Source: an uncultured Clostridia bacterium (lineage in GTDB: Bacteria; Bacillota; Clostridia; Oscillospirales; Acutalibacteraceae). From it: a DNA stretch of 64,000 bases. The notes beneath the pieces were generated by a model. It did not search any database. It saw nothing but the letters and a program-made list of their open reading frames with translations, and had not been told where the DNA came from. Location of the stretch: positions 124,001 through 188,000 of the forward strand of contig CANRHD010000001.1 of assembly GCA_947630285.1 (NCBI GenBank), in the 5' to 3' direction. This document shows positions 26,833-35,323 of the stretch, one piece after another; within the stretch, counting starts at the first letter, position 1, and the number at the start of each line of letters is the position of its first letter. The translations under genes were made by a program, and so were the position numbers.

Positions 26833-27562
26833 TTATATTATCTCCGAAATTTATATTTGCCTTTGCGGCCTGGGAATGTTGAAATTTTCTCTCGATTTTA
26901 TATAGCCTGCCGTCCTTTATCAGCTTTGCGCCCGTCTGATGAAAAGTGAATGCTATCCCCTTTTCGACGCATTGCCGCCTTATGTTGAGAACCCAGTCAA
27001 AGTTGCAGGGTCTTGCCGCACTTCCCGATTCTCCGCCTACGGAAACAAGCTCTATCAAGTCCCTGTCAAGATATTTTGAAAGCTCGATATTTTCAATCAG
27101 CGGAGCGCATATTATCTGCCTGTGCTTTATGGGAGCTTCCAAAAAAATCGGCAAGCGTCTGTCCGCCTGCCGCTGGTTCTCTGCGGTACAGCCGATTATG
27201 ACATTTTCATAGCCGTCCTGCCAATCGGTCGGCAGAACCGCCTCAAGCCGTTCAATCCTCTTTGTAAAAAAGCAGAAGGTGCAGTCGCTTCGCTCTCTCA
27301 TCATCTTCCAGGCGTCAACACGCCAGCCGTCCGCCTCCTCCAAGAGAAAATCCGAGGTAAAGCAGGTATAGATAAAAGAGCCGGACGGTATTTTGTATCC
27401 GCCGTTTCTTGAGCGCTTTACGGGGAGGTTGAAATTCTGAGTTTTTGAAATAACCGTACTGTCCTTTTCAAAGGAAAAATCCATTGAATAGACATAGCAG
27501 TTTTTACAGCCCTCGCTGATTTTACGACAGCCGTGCCAAAGATTCCAAGTGTAATCTTCCAT
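26816..27562 (-). CDS. DUF5131 / phage Gp37-Gp68-like protein
   Basis: 248 residues. The N-terminal WNLWHGCRKISEGCKNCYVY (a CxxxxxxxCxxC pattern like a metal or Fe-S site) and FICTxFTSDFL- and GGESG-type stretches mark the DUF5131 family, found in phages and bacteria and distantly like radical-SAM proteins. Function unknown. The ATG at 27562 lies one base after the HD-domain stop codon. A longer frame reaching 27640 would overlap that gene by 77 bp and carries no family similarity. Confidence 0.75.
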   Translation of the reverse strand: MEDYTWNLWHGCRKISEGCKNCYVYSMDFSFEKDSTVISKTQNFNLPVKRSRNGGYKIPSGSFIYTCFTSDFLLEEADGWRVDAWKMMRERSDCTFCFFTKRIERLEAVLPTDWQDGYENVIIGCTAENQRQADRRLPIFLEAPIKHRQIICAPLIENIELSKYLDRDLIELVSVGGESGSAARPCNFDWVLNIRRQCVEKGIAFTFHQTGAKLIKDGRLYKIERKFQHSQAAKANINFGDNIIEKNF

Positions 27563-27563
27563 A

Positions 27564-28106
27564 TCATTGTCCGCTGAGTTCGTTGAACAAATCCAAGAAC
27601 TCCTGTTTTGTTTCCTGTTCGGATTTAATACTTTTATCAAGCTCTACGCTTATTTGAGAAACACAGTCAAGCAGTTTTTCGCCGTTGAATTTTAAAAATT
27701 CGTGACAGAGCATCGCATCGTCGATTTCCCTTGCAAGCGCCCTTTCGCTGTCTGTAACGCCGCCGATAAATTTTGAAAAGATAATATCCTGATACTTTTT
27801 CTCGATCTCCGAAAAATACGGAATTTTCATTTTAAGCGGCCTTGTCATATCGCCGATGTACGCCTCTGCGGCGTCGTGAAGCAGGCACAAAAGCTGTACT
27901 TTTTTTGAATATCCCCTGCTTTTTGCCTCCACGGCGCAATTTATCGAATGGCGGGCAACGGAGAAAAACACGCTGAAATGCCCGTTCGCCCTCGCCAAGT
28001 ACGAAAGGGCATGGGCTATATCGGTAATCTCAATATCCCCGTCCCTCGGCTCGGTGGGGTCAAAGCGAATATGACTGATTGTTGAAATGCAATTTTTATC
28101 TACCAT
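27564..28106 (-). CDS. HD-domain phosphohydrolase (YfbR-like 5'-nucleotidase type)
   Basis: 180-residue metal-dependent phosphohydrolase. The HD motifs are SVARHS (about 49-54), LLHDAAEAYIGD (about 74-85) and a later ED/REIDDAM stretch. Members of the YfbR group dephosphorylate deoxynucleoside monophosphates; a nucleotide role fits the NAD and tRNA genes around it. GAGGT precedes the ATG. Follows mnmA by 34 bp. Confidence 0.82.
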   Translation of the reverse strand: MVDKNCISTISHIRFDPTEPRDGDIEITDIAHALSYLARANGHFSVFFSVARHSINCAVEAKSRGYSKKVQLLCLLHDAAEAYIGDMTRPLKMKIPYFSEIEKKYQDIIFSKFIGGVTDSERALAREIDDAMLCHEFLKFNGEKLLDCVSQISVELDKSIKSEQETKQEFLDLFNELSGQ

Positions 28107-28140
28107 ACTGTAAACCTCTAAGCTCTGCTCAAAGCAGGGT

Positions 28141-29181
28141 TTAAATTATTTCTCCGCCTCCGAGCACGGTATCGCCGTCGTACAGTACAACGGACTGCCC
28201 CTTTGTTACGGCTCTCTGCGGTCGGTCGAATTTCACATTTAAAATGTTTTCGCCGTCAATATAAGCGGTGGCAGGCTGTTCTGTGTGCCTGTATCTTATC
28301 TTTGCCTTACAGCGGACGGGAGCTTTAAGCCCGTCGCCCGAGATTATATTTACATTTTCGGCCCTTAGTGAGTCGGTAAACAAATCCTCGTTATCACCCA
28401 AAACAACCCTGTTGCTTTCAGGGTCTATCTCCAAAACATAAAGCGGCTTTGTGTATGAGACGGCAAGCCCTCTGCGCTGGCCTACGGTATAGTTTATTAT
28501 TCCCCTGTGTCTGCCCAAAACCCTGTTATCACGAAGAACAAAATCGCCCGGCTCAAATTTTTTGCCGAGGTAATTTTCAATAAAAGCCGAATAGTCGCCG
28601 TCGGGTATAAAGCAGATGTCCTGGCTGTCCGATTTATGGGCTGTTACAAATGAATTTTGCTCTGCGATTTCCCGTATTTCGCTCTTTGTAAAGCCGCCGA
28701 GGGGAAAGCGTATTCTCTGTAATTGCCGCTGAGTGAGCATATAAAGCACATAGCTCTGGTCCTTTGAGGGGTCGGCCGCTTTTTTGAGCAGATATTTATT
28801 GCTCGCCTTATCAAACTCCACCCTTGCGTAATGCCCAGTTGCGAGCAGGTTGCAGTCATTTTCATCGGCCTTTTTGAGCATCTCGGAAAATTTAAGATTT
28901 TTGTTGCAGAAGATGCACGGATTGGGGGTTTTTCCGAGCGTATAGGCTTCGGCAAATTCGTCTATTACAAAGCGTTTAAACTCCTTTTTAAAATCAAAAA
29001 CCTTAAACGGTATTCCTATTTTATCGCAAATGCTCTCGGCGTCTGATATATCCGTGCCTTCCTTTTCAAAAAGAGACATTGTCGCCCCGACGCACTCGAA
29101 GCCTTGACTTTTAAGCAGATATGCGGCGACCGACGAGTCAACGCCGCCGCTCATTGCTATCATTACCCTTTCGTTTGACAT
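28141..29181 (-). CDS. mnmA: tRNA-specific 2-thiouridylase MnmA
   Basis: 346-residue enzyme that thiolates U34 of tRNA-Lys, -Glu and -Gln using sulfur relayed from a cysteine desulfurase. PP-loop AMSGGVDSSVAA lies near residues 9-20. The nucleophilic Cys is in NPCIFCN (about 87-93) and the persulfide Cys in DSQDICFIPDG (about 188-198). GQRRGLAV is near 241 and the beta-barrel C-domain follows. Nine bp after nadA, so co-transcribed. Confidence 0.96.
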   Translation of the reverse strand: MSNERVMIAMSGGVDSSVAAYLLKSQGFECVGATMSLFEKEGTDISDAESICDKIGIPFKVFDFKKEFKRFVIDEFAEAYTLGKTPNPCIFCNKNLKFSEMLKKADENDCNLLATGHYARVEFDKASNKYLLKKAADPSKDQSYVLYMLTQRQLQRIRFPLGGFTKSEIREIAEQNSFVTAHKSDSQDICFIPDGDYSAFIENYLGKKFEPGDFVLRDNRVLGRHRGIINYTVGQRRGLAVSYTKPLYVLEIDPESNRVVLGDNEDLFTDSLRAENVNIISGDGLKAPVRCKAKIRYRHTEQPATAYIDGENILNVKFDRPQRAVTKGQSVVLYDGDTVLGGGEII

Positions 29182-29190
29182 AAATGCACC

Positions 29191-30105
29191 TCAGCCGCCG
29201 AGCCTTATCATTTCGTCAATGCACTTTCTCGCCTTTACGACGGTATCCCCGTCCATGACTATTTCCAAGCCCGAACGGCCGACAAGGGCGTTATAGACAT
29301 CGTAAAGCGTGGAAAGCTTCATATTTTTGCAAATAAGCTTTTGGGAAAGATAGTAAAACATTTTATCGGGGCACTCGTACTGCAAATGCTCCGCTATTGA
29401 TATTTCGGTGCCGATTATAAACTCTTTGCAGTCGGATTTTTTCGCAAACTCCATTATGCCGGAGGTTGAGCCCACAAAATCCGCATGCTTTACAACCTCT
29501 ACGGTACATTCCGGGTGAACAAGCAGGAGGGCGTTCGGGTGCTTTTTCTTTGCCTGCAAAACTTCCTCTTCATTTACCGAGGCATGGACGGGGCATCCGC
29601 CCTGTAAAAGCTTAATATTCTTTTCGGGAACCTGCTGTGCCACATATGCGCCGAGGTTGCAGTCGGGAATAAAAAGTATATTTTTATCGGGAAGCTGTTT
29701 TACTATCTTAACCGCCGAGGAGGAGGTTACGCAAACATCGCACACCGTCTTAAGCTCGGCTGTAGTATTTATATATGCCACTACCTTGTAATCGGGATAT
29801 TTTTCCTTTACCCTGAGTATAAGTTCCCTGTCCATCTGCTCCGCCATGGGACAGCCTGCGCCGTCGTTGGCGAGTATGACTTTTTTATCGGGAGAGAGAA
29901 TTTTTACGGTTTCCGCCATAAAGCGCACGCCGACCATTATCACGGTTTTCTGCGGAGCTGTTTTGGCCTTTACCGAAAGGGCATAGCTGTCCCCGGTGAA
30001 ATCCGCTGTTTCGAGAATTTCATGAGCTACATACGAATGTGCCAAAATACAGGCGTCCTTTTCCTTTTTAAGTCTCATTATTTCTTTTTGAACTTCCGAA
30101 ATCAT
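29191..30105 (-). CDS. nadA: Quinolinate synthase NadA
   Basis: 304-residue [4Fe-4S] enzyme that condenses iminoaspartate with dihydroxyacetone phosphate to quinolinate in de novo NAD synthesis. Cluster and active-site cysteines are visible in GAGCPMAEQ, VCDVCVTSS, GGCPVHA, HPECTVE and QYECPDK. The start MISEVQKEIM at 30105 is taken because GGAAG precedes it; the frame is open further but AT-rich. nadB and nadC are not nearby, so pathway genes are split on the chromosome. Confidence 0.95.
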   Translation of the reverse strand: MISEVQKEIMRLKKEKDACILAHSYVAHEILETADFTGDSYALSVKAKTAPQKTVIMVGVRFMAETVKILSPDKKVILANDGAGCPMAEQMDRELILRVKEKYPDYKVVAYINTTAELKTVCDVCVTSSSAVKIVKQLPDKNILFIPDCNLGAYVAQQVPEKNIKLLQGGCPVHASVNEEEVLQAKKKHPNALLLVHPECTVEVVKHADFVGSTSGIMEFAKKSDCKEFIIGTEISIAEHLQYECPDKMFYYLSQKLICKNMKLSTLYDVYNALVGRSGLEIVMDGDTVVKARKCIDEMIRLGG

Positions 30106-30139
30106 AAAAAACTTCCTTTCGACAAAAGCTATACTGTAT

Positions 30140-30168
30140 ATAATACATTTAATTTTGAAATAAATCAA
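30140..30168 (-). promoter_or_regulatory. Predicted promoter of the nadA operon
   Basis: Minus strand reads TTGATT, 17 nt, TATTAT. Back to back with the promoter at 30171-30199. No NiaR-type operator was recognised. Confidence 0.6.
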
Positions 30169-30170
30169 CA

Positions 30171-30199
30171 TTGAATAAGCAAAAAGATTAAGGTATAAT
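30171..30199 (+). promoter_or_regulatory. Predicted promoter of the radical-SAM gene
   Basis: TTGAAT, 17 nt, TATAAT; about 11 nt from the expected start to the ATG, so a very short leader. Confidence 0.65.
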
Positions 30200-30216
30200 T
30201 TCTTTGGTGATGATTT

Positions 30217-31104
30217 ATGCTCCCTGTATATTACTCTTTTAACGAATATCTAAGGGATCGTTTCGGTGAAAAGCTGTATAAGCTTTCGCTTGACGGCGGT
30301 ATGACCTGCCCGAACCGAGACGGTACTATAGGCACGGGAGGCTGTATTTTCTGCTCGGCGGGCGGAAGCGGAGATTTTGCCCAGGAGCTTTGCGAAGATG
30401 TAGATATTCAGATTGAAAAGGCCAAGGAGCGTGTGGCAAAAAAGTTCAGGGGCAACAAATATATTGCGTATTTCCAAAGCTACACAAACACCTATGCCAA
30501 AATGGATTATCTTGAAAAGCTGTTTTACAAAACCATTCAAAACGACTGCATTTCGGCCGTTTCGATAGGCACACGGCCGGACTGTCTGGGCAATTTGGTT
30601 TTAAACCTGCTTGAAGATTTAAACAAAATTAAACCTGTTTTTGTTGAGCTCGGACTGCAAACCGTACACGAAAGCACGGCGAAGCTGATAAACAGGGGCT
30701 ACGCTCTGCCCGTATTTGACGAAGCGGTAAAAAACCTTAAAGAGATAGGGATAAATGTTGTTGTGCATTTGATTTTGGGGCTTCCCGGGGAAAGCGAAGA
30801 AATGATTTTAAAAAGCGTTGACTATGTTGTAAAAAGCAGAGCCGACGGAATAAAGCTACAGCTTCTTCATGTACTTAAGGGAACGGAGCTTGAAAAGATG
30901 TACTTAAACGGCGAATTTAAAACGCTTGAAAAGGACGAGTATATCAGCCTTTTGGTAAAGTGTATTAAAATAATTCCAAACAGTACGGTAATTCACAGGC
31001 TCACGGGAGACGCCCCGAAAAAACTGCTTGTCGCTCCCCTGTGGTCAGCCGACAAAAAAGATGTTCTCAACTCCATAAACAGAGAGCTTGAAAAGCTGAA
31101 ATAA
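30217..31104 (+). CDS. Radical-SAM protein, YhcC/TIGR01212 family
   Basis: 295 residues. The Fe-S cysteines are in the family form CPNRDGTIGTGGCIFC followed by SAGGSGDFA (about residues 29-52). IAYFQSYTNTYA, ISIGTRPDCL and FVELGLQT complete the TIM-barrel core. YhcC-like proteins are widespread and resemble elongator Elp3 in part, but their reaction is not settled. Monocistronic, convergent with the YabE-like gene. Confidence 0.88.
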   Translation: MLPVYYSFNEYLRDRFGEKLYKLSLDGGMTCPNRDGTIGTGGCIFCSAGGSGDFAQELCEDVDIQIEKAKERVAKKFRGNKYIAYFQSYTNTYAKMDYLEKLFYKTIQNDCISAVSIGTRPDCLGNLVLNLLEDLNKIKPVFVELGLQTVHESTAKLINRGYALPVFDEAVKNLKEIGINVVVHLILGLPGESEEMILKSVDYVVKSRADGIKLQLLHVLKGTELEKMYLNGEFKTLEKDEYISLLVKCIKIIPNSTVIHRLTGDAPKKLLVAPLWSADKKDVLNSINRELEKLK

Positions 31105-31113
31105 GGGCAAAAG

Positions 31114-31142
31114 AAAAAGCGAATCGTGCGATTCGCTTTTTT
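31114..31142. terminator. Bidirectional terminator between radical-SAM and YabE-like genes
   Basis: AAAAAGCGAATC and GATTCGCTTTTT form a perfect 12-bp stem with a 4-nt loop. Confidence 0.9.
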
Positions 31143-31144
31143 CG

Positions 31145-32401
31145 TTAAAGAACATATATTGTAACATTTCTTGCGCCCCAGCTTCTGCATTCGGCCTCGG
31201 TATTCATAAACAGGTCAACCGTGAACTTGCCCTTATTTACAAATCCGCCCGTATCGGCGGCAATGCTGTAGCCGTAAACTATTCCGTCGTCGGAAACTAT
31301 CCAAAGCTTTGTTCCGTACGGGAACTGATTGGGGTCTACCGCAACATGGCCGGGCATTACGGGTCTTCCGCTTGCGGTCAATGAGCCGCTTGAACAGCTG
31401 TATGCCGACGCCATTCCCCTTACAGCCCTTTTATAATTTACGGGGCGTCCGTTTTCAATTTTAACAGATAACGGAACGGAAAGCTCCGAGATCATCGAAC
31501 CGCCGTACTTAACGGCCGCAACGGTTACGGGCTTATCCTTTGTTCCAACGGCCGTAATCTGTGAAACGGCCTGCTTAACAAGCACTTCGTTTACCACGGT
31601 TGAGCTTTGAAGCTTACCGTTTACATACTTATCCTCATAAGTGACGGTTTTAACGCCGTTTTCGCCCTTTTGCATAATCTTGCTTGAGCCGACATAGAGT
31701 TCTGTAGACTGCATCTTTTCCTTTGAGAACTCAACGACCTCATTCTGCTCTCTTGTGACATACTCTACCCTGTTGACGGATATTTCAAGCCCGTCTGACA
31801 GTTCGGTGTTGACATCGGGTACAACCTCGTCGTTATCGGAGAGCGTAATTTCCGCCTTTTCAAGCACATCGGCAACAGTACCCAAGCCCGTTTTGTAGCT
31901 TGTGGTTGCGCCGTCAACGCTTACAAATACGGTATATGACTTTATCACGGTAACTTTCATACCGCTGACAAGCTCCGTATTGAGAGGATAATTAACCATA
32001 TAATCCTCTCCGAGCTGAATATGCCTGCTTTCGAGCAAATCCGAAACCGTTCCGGCGAAGCGAACACTTTGAGTGTTGCCGTCTGCCGTTACCAATTCAA
32101 TATCCGCCGCACGGTAAATAATTATTATGCTCTCCTGCCCGACGGCGAACCTGTCAAGGTTAAGCATATCGTCCTCGTTCAATTCTATCTTTGCCTGCGC
32201 AACAATTTCAAAAGCGTCTGTTCTGCTTGTTAAAACCCTTGTGACCTCGTTGCCGTCATAGATGTCTACATTGTAAACTTCAGGAGATGCGGCAAACGCC
32301 GTTAAAGCGCACACGAGCGCAAAAACAACTATAAGCGCAACAATGCGGCTTATATTCCTGCGAATACGCTTTTCATTTCCTTTCATTTCCTTAATCATCA
32401 T
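31145..32401 (-). CDS. YabE-like cell-wall protein: DUF348 repeats, G5 and 3D domains
   Basis: 418-residue secreted or membrane-anchored protein. An N-terminal hydrophobic segment (about 19-37) is followed by three DUF348 ubiquitin-like repeats (about 40-80, 90-150, 152-210), a G5 domain (about 210-290) and the C-terminal 3D domain (about 325-418). The last carries MASAYSCSSG, VDPNQFPYGTKLWI and AADTGGFVNKGKFTVDLF, with the aspartates of the barwin/MltA-like lytic fold. YabE/RpfB-type proteins cleave peptidoglycan during growth or resuscitation. Two ATGs are adjacent (32401 and 32398); spacing to AGGAG favours the second. The promoter at 32521-32549 is an exact consensus. Confidence 0.9.
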   Translation of the reverse strand: MMIKEMKGNEKRIRRNISRIVALIVVFALVCALTAFAASPEVYNVDIYDGNEVTRVLTSRTDAFEIVAQAKIELNEDDMLNLDRFAVGQESIIIIYRAADIELVTADGNTQSVRFAGTVSDLLESRHIQLGEDYMVNYPLNTELVSGMKVTVIKSYTVFVSVDGATTSYKTGLGTVADVLEKAEITLSDNDEVVPDVNTELSDGLEISVNRVEYVTREQNEVVEFSKEKMQSTELYVGSSKIMQKGENGVKTVTYEDKYVNGKLQSSTVVNEVLVKQAVSQITAVGTKDKPVTVAAVKYGGSMISELSVPLSVKIENGRPVNYKRAVRGMASAYSCSSGSLTASGRPVMPGHVAVDPNQFPYGTKLWIVSDDGIVYGYSIAADTGGFVNKGKFTVDLFMNTEAECRSWGARNVTIYVL

Positions 32402-32514
32402 CTTGCTCCTTTAACTCATACCCGGTAAAAAGACTTAAAAAGACTGCCGGGCTGTTGGACATCGTTATGAAATAAATTCATTTCAGGTGCCGCTGTTACT
32501 TTCGCCTTTTGACT
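32402..32514 (-). ncRNA. Folded leader of the YabE-like gene (weak candidate)
   Basis: About 113 nt between the predicted start and the gene. Two hairpins can form on the minus strand: TGAAAT/ATTTCA near 32475-32492, and CCCGG/CCGGG at 32421-32451 enclosing the doubled AAAAGACTT stretch, shortly before AGGAG. I do not recognise a riboswitch class; in particular I do not see the c-di-AMP (ydaO) consensus, which often precedes such genes. Confidence 0.3.
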
Positions 32515-32520
32515 TTTTGT

Positions 32521-32549
32521 ATTATATTTAAGAGCCTTCCAAATGTCAA
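32521..32549 (-). promoter_or_regulatory. Exact-consensus promoter of the YabE-like gene
   Basis: Minus strand reads TTGACA, 17 nt, TATAAT, a perfect sigma-A promoter. Confidence 0.85.
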
Positions 32550-32959
32550 ATTTTGAAAAAAGCTATTTTTGTGCAAATATTACAAAAGCCTTTGTCATAT
32601 TTTGTGTTTTAGCTTTTAAATAGCTCTAAATAAAATAACTCGGCGGTGAATTTTTGTGAAAAAGTTAAAAAAATAGCATTTGTGGCGAAATCCCATTGAA
32701 TTTATACTCGATTTTTAACTAAAACGGGCCGTTTTTCGGTTTAAATCCAGTTATATTATATGCTATTTGAGGAAAAATATTCAAAATTATGCCTTGAAAT
32801 CACAAAAATTATTCATTTTTTGAAATTTTCCCCCACTTTAGCCCTTAAAATCGGTAAAAATATTATTATTTTATGGGAAACGGGCTTAAAAATTATTGTA
32901 GAATCAAACACAAAAATGTGATAAAATAGTATGGTAAAAATTAAGGCGAGGATAATTTT
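32550..32959. other. Long AT-rich intergenic region before the RluD-like gene
   Basis: 410 bp without a convincing gene. It holds an imperfect palindrome at 32714-32745 centred on AAAACGGGCCGTTTT. TGTGATAAAAT before 32930 may be an extended -10 of the downstream gene, but no well-spaced -35 was found. The rest is featureless A/T-rich DNA. Confidence 0.6.
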
Positions 32960-33928
32960 ATGAAAAGCTTTACCATTAACGGCAACAGCGCCGAGCAACG
33001 GCTTGACAAATTTGTAAAAAAGGCCGTGCCGAATTTGCCGCAGGCGCTGTTATATAAGTATATCAGGACTAAAAGAATAAAAGTAAATTCAAAGCGTGCC
33101 GAAATTTCCACCCGTCTCAAAGAGGGCGATACGGTGGATATGTATATAAACGATGAATTTTTTGAGAAAACTCAAAGGGAATACGATTTTACCAAGGCTT
33201 CAACGAAGCTTGATATACTTTACGAGGACGAAAATATTTTACTGCTCGACAAAAAGGCCGGTGTGCTATGCCACCCGGACGACAGGGAATATGTCGATAC
33301 GCTCATAGGCAGGGTTAAACGCTATATGTACGAAAAGGGAGAATACGATCCCGACAGCGAGGCTTCGTTCGTCCCCTCCCTTGTAAACAGGATAGACAGG
33401 AACACGGGCGGTATAGTCATAGCCGCAAAAAACGCCGAAAGCCTCAGAATACTCAATGAAAAAATGAAGCAAAGACAGCTTCATAAATACTATCTTTGCG
33501 TAGTGATAGGCTCTCCCGTACAAAAGGAGGGGACGCTTGAGGGCTGGCTTTTAAAGGACGAAAGCAAAAACACGGTCAGGATTTTAAAAAACGAGGCGTA
33601 TGGGGCAAAAAATATCAAAACCAAGTACAGGGTTCTTGATACGGCAGACGGTCTGAGCCTTGTTGAAATTGAACTGCTTACAGGCAGAACGCATCAGATA
33701 AGGGCCCATATGGCGTCGATAGGCTGTCCGCTTTTGGGCGACGGCAAATACGGCAGGAATGAAAACAACAAAAAATTCGGCGGATACAAAAAACAGCTTC
33801 TTTATTCGTACAAGCTTCGGTTTGACTTTACAACGGACGCCGGTATTCTCAACTACTTAGACAAGAAATGCTTTGAGGTTCCCGACATTTGGTTCAGGGA
33901 GGAATTTTATTCAAAAAATCTTGTTTGA
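32960..33928 (+). CDS. RluC/RluD-family pseudouridine synthase
   Basis: 322 residues. An S4-like RNA-binding domain (1 to about 75; RLDKFVKKAVPNLP) precedes the catalytic domain with VNRIDRNTGGIVIAAKN (catalytic Asp near residue 142), LEIELLTGRTHQIRAHM-type motif and GCPLLGDGKYG. It modifies uridines in 23S rRNA or another RNA; the exact site is not predictable. The ATG at 32960 follows GCGAGGA. Confidence 0.92.
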   Translation: MKSFTINGNSAEQRLDKFVKKAVPNLPQALLYKYIRTKRIKVNSKRAEISTRLKEGDTVDMYINDEFFEKTQREYDFTKASTKLDILYEDENILLLDKKAGVLCHPDDREYVDTLIGRVKRYMYEKGEYDPDSEASFVPSLVNRIDRNTGGIVIAAKNAESLRILNEKMKQRQLHKYYLCVVIGSPVQKEGTLEGWLLKDESKNTVRILKNEAYGAKNIKTKYRVLDTADGLSLVEIELLTGRTHQIRAHMASIGCPLLGDGKYGRNENNKKFGGYKKQLLYSYKLRFDFTTDAGILNYLDKKCFEVPDIWFREEFYSKNLV

Positions 33929-33996
33929 TTTCCCGTATCCGTTATTAAATTTTTATCTATATATAATTGTATAGGAATTTATATTTAATTAACACG

Positions 33997-34034
33997 CAAA
34001 AAAAGCCGGCAGAACAAAAAGTCTGCCGGCAAAA
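33997..34034 (-). terminator. Terminator of ftsZ
   Basis: GCCGGCAGA (34005-34013) and TCTGCCGGC (34022-34030) form a perfect 9-bp stem; the minus strand continues with a run of T. Could also stop the convergent RluD-like transcript. Confidence 0.85.
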
Positions 34035-34048
34035 TTTTGTTTAGAAAA

Positions 34049-35179
34049 TTATTTCTTACCGTTTATAATATCAATAAACTCGGAATATTTTTTGTTGCTG
34101 TCATTGTCGAAACTGCTTGAAGACGGAGTGCTTGTACTGCTTATATCGTCCATGGGATAGAGAAGCGGCTGTTCCTCTGAGAAATACGAGGTATTATTGG
34201 AGGAAAGCTTGGCGTTACCCTCGCCGAAGCCTGTTGCGATGACGGTAATAATCATCTCATCGTCCTCGGAATCCTCCTCCTTGAGGTCAACGCCGAAAAT
34301 AATATTCGCGTCGTCTGCCGCAGAGGCACGGACTATACCTGCCGCAGTGTCGATTTCTTCAAGACCTACATCTGACGGAGCCTTAATACAGATTATAACG
34401 CCCGTTGCGCCGTCAATGGTGGATTCAAGAAGAGGACTTGTGATAGCGGCCTTAACCGCCTGCTCCGCCCTGTCCTTACCTCTTGCCCTGCCTATACCCA
34501 TATGGGCGTGGCCGGCATTTTTCATAACTGCGGTAACATCTGCAAAGTCAAGGTTGATAAGAGCGGCGTTTACGATAAGGTCGGAAATGCTCCTTACGCC
34601 GTCAACAAGGACATCGTTTGCAATCTTAAACCCGTTTGCAAGCGTAATCTTTTCCTGCGAAACATTTTTAAGTCTTTCGTTAGGTATAATTATAAGGCTG
34701 TCAACATTGCCCGCAAGCTCTGCAATACCTGCCTCCGCCTGCTGCATACGGTGCCTGCCCTCAAAAGCAAAGGGCTTTGTGACAATGCCGACGGTAAGTA
34801 TATCCTTTTTACGGGCAATTTCGGCGATTATGGGAGCCGCACCGGTACCTGTGCCGCCGCCCATACCTGCGGTGATGAATACCATCTGTGTGTCGTTAAG
34901 GAGTTCTTCAATTGCTTCACGGCTCTCGTCGGCGGCCATTCTGCCTATTTCGGGATTTGCGCCGGCGCCTCTGCCGCCCGTGGCCTTTTCGCCAATTTGG
35001 ACTTTATTCTGAGCCTTTGAAAAATAAAGTGCCTGCTTATCCGTATTGCATACGATAAGCTCAACGCCTTCTATACCCATTTCCACCATACGGTTTATGG
35101 CGTTTCCGCCGCCGCCGCCAACACCTATAACCTTAATATTTGTAACTTCCTGATAAGAGTTGTCCATCTCGAACTGCAT
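34049..35179 (-). CDS. ftsZ: Cell-division GTPase FtsZ
   Basis: 376-residue tubulin homologue that builds the Z-ring at mid-cell. The N-terminal VIGVGGGGGNAINRM, the GTP-binding tubulin signature FITAGMGGGTGTGAAPIIAE (about 97-116), the T7 loop NLDFADV with its catalytic Asp (about 208) and the C-terminal variable linker are present. The usual C-terminal partner-binding peptide is replaced by KKYSEFIDIINGKK. GGAGG precedes the ATG. Expressed from its own promoter, separated by 145 bp from the end of the dcw run. Confidence 0.98.
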   Translation of the reverse strand: MQFEMDNSYQEVTNIKVIGVGGGGGNAINRMVEMGIEGVELIVCNTDKQALYFSKAQNKVQIGEKATGGRGAGANPEIGRMAADESREAIEELLNDTQMVFITAGMGGGTGTGAAPIIAEIARKKDILTVGIVTKPFAFEGRHRMQQAEAGIAELAGNVDSLIIIPNERLKNVSQEKITLANGFKIANDVLVDGVRSISDLIVNAALINLDFADVTAVMKNAGHAHMGIGRARGKDRAEQAVKAAITSPLLESTIDGATGVIICIKAPSDVGLEEIDTAAGIVRASAADDANIIFGVDLKEEDSEDDEMIITVIATGFGEGNAKLSSNNTSYFSEEQPLLYPMDDISSTSTPSSSSFDNDSNKKYSEFIDIINGKK

Positions 35180-35226
35180 TTTGTATCCTCCTATTTTTTT
35201 AGACTTTTATTCACACCTATACTATA

Positions 35227-35256
35227 ATACAATATTACAATTTTTTAATATTGTAT
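35227..35256. promoter_or_regulatory. Perfect inverted repeat over the ftsZ start site (possible operator)
   Basis: ATACAATATT (35227-35236) and AATATTGTAT (35247-35256) are exact inverse complements, 10 bp apart. The right arm contains the predicted -10 hexamer of the ftsZ promoter. An AT-rich hairpin role in ending the ftsQ transcript is the alternative. Confidence 0.4.
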
Positions 35257-35278
35257 CACATTATAGCTTTAATGGCAA
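35250..35278 (-). promoter_or_regulatory. Predicted promoter of ftsZ
   Basis: Minus strand reads TTGCCA, 17 nt, TACAAT with extended -10 TG; leader about 65 nt. Confidence 0.65.
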
Positions 35279-35323
35279 CTGTTTTTTTATTAATTAATGA
35301 ATATTTTAGTAATTTTTTTACTA

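Noticed and set aside
32402..32514. c-di-AMP (ydaO-type) riboswitch before the YabE-like gene
   Set aside because: Gene context fits, but the leader is short and the conserved purine-rich core of that class was not found.
34197..35012. 271-codon open frame antisense to ftsZ
   Set aside because: Shadow of codon bias in ftsZ; Ser/Ala/Ile-rich, no ribosome-binding site, no family motifs.
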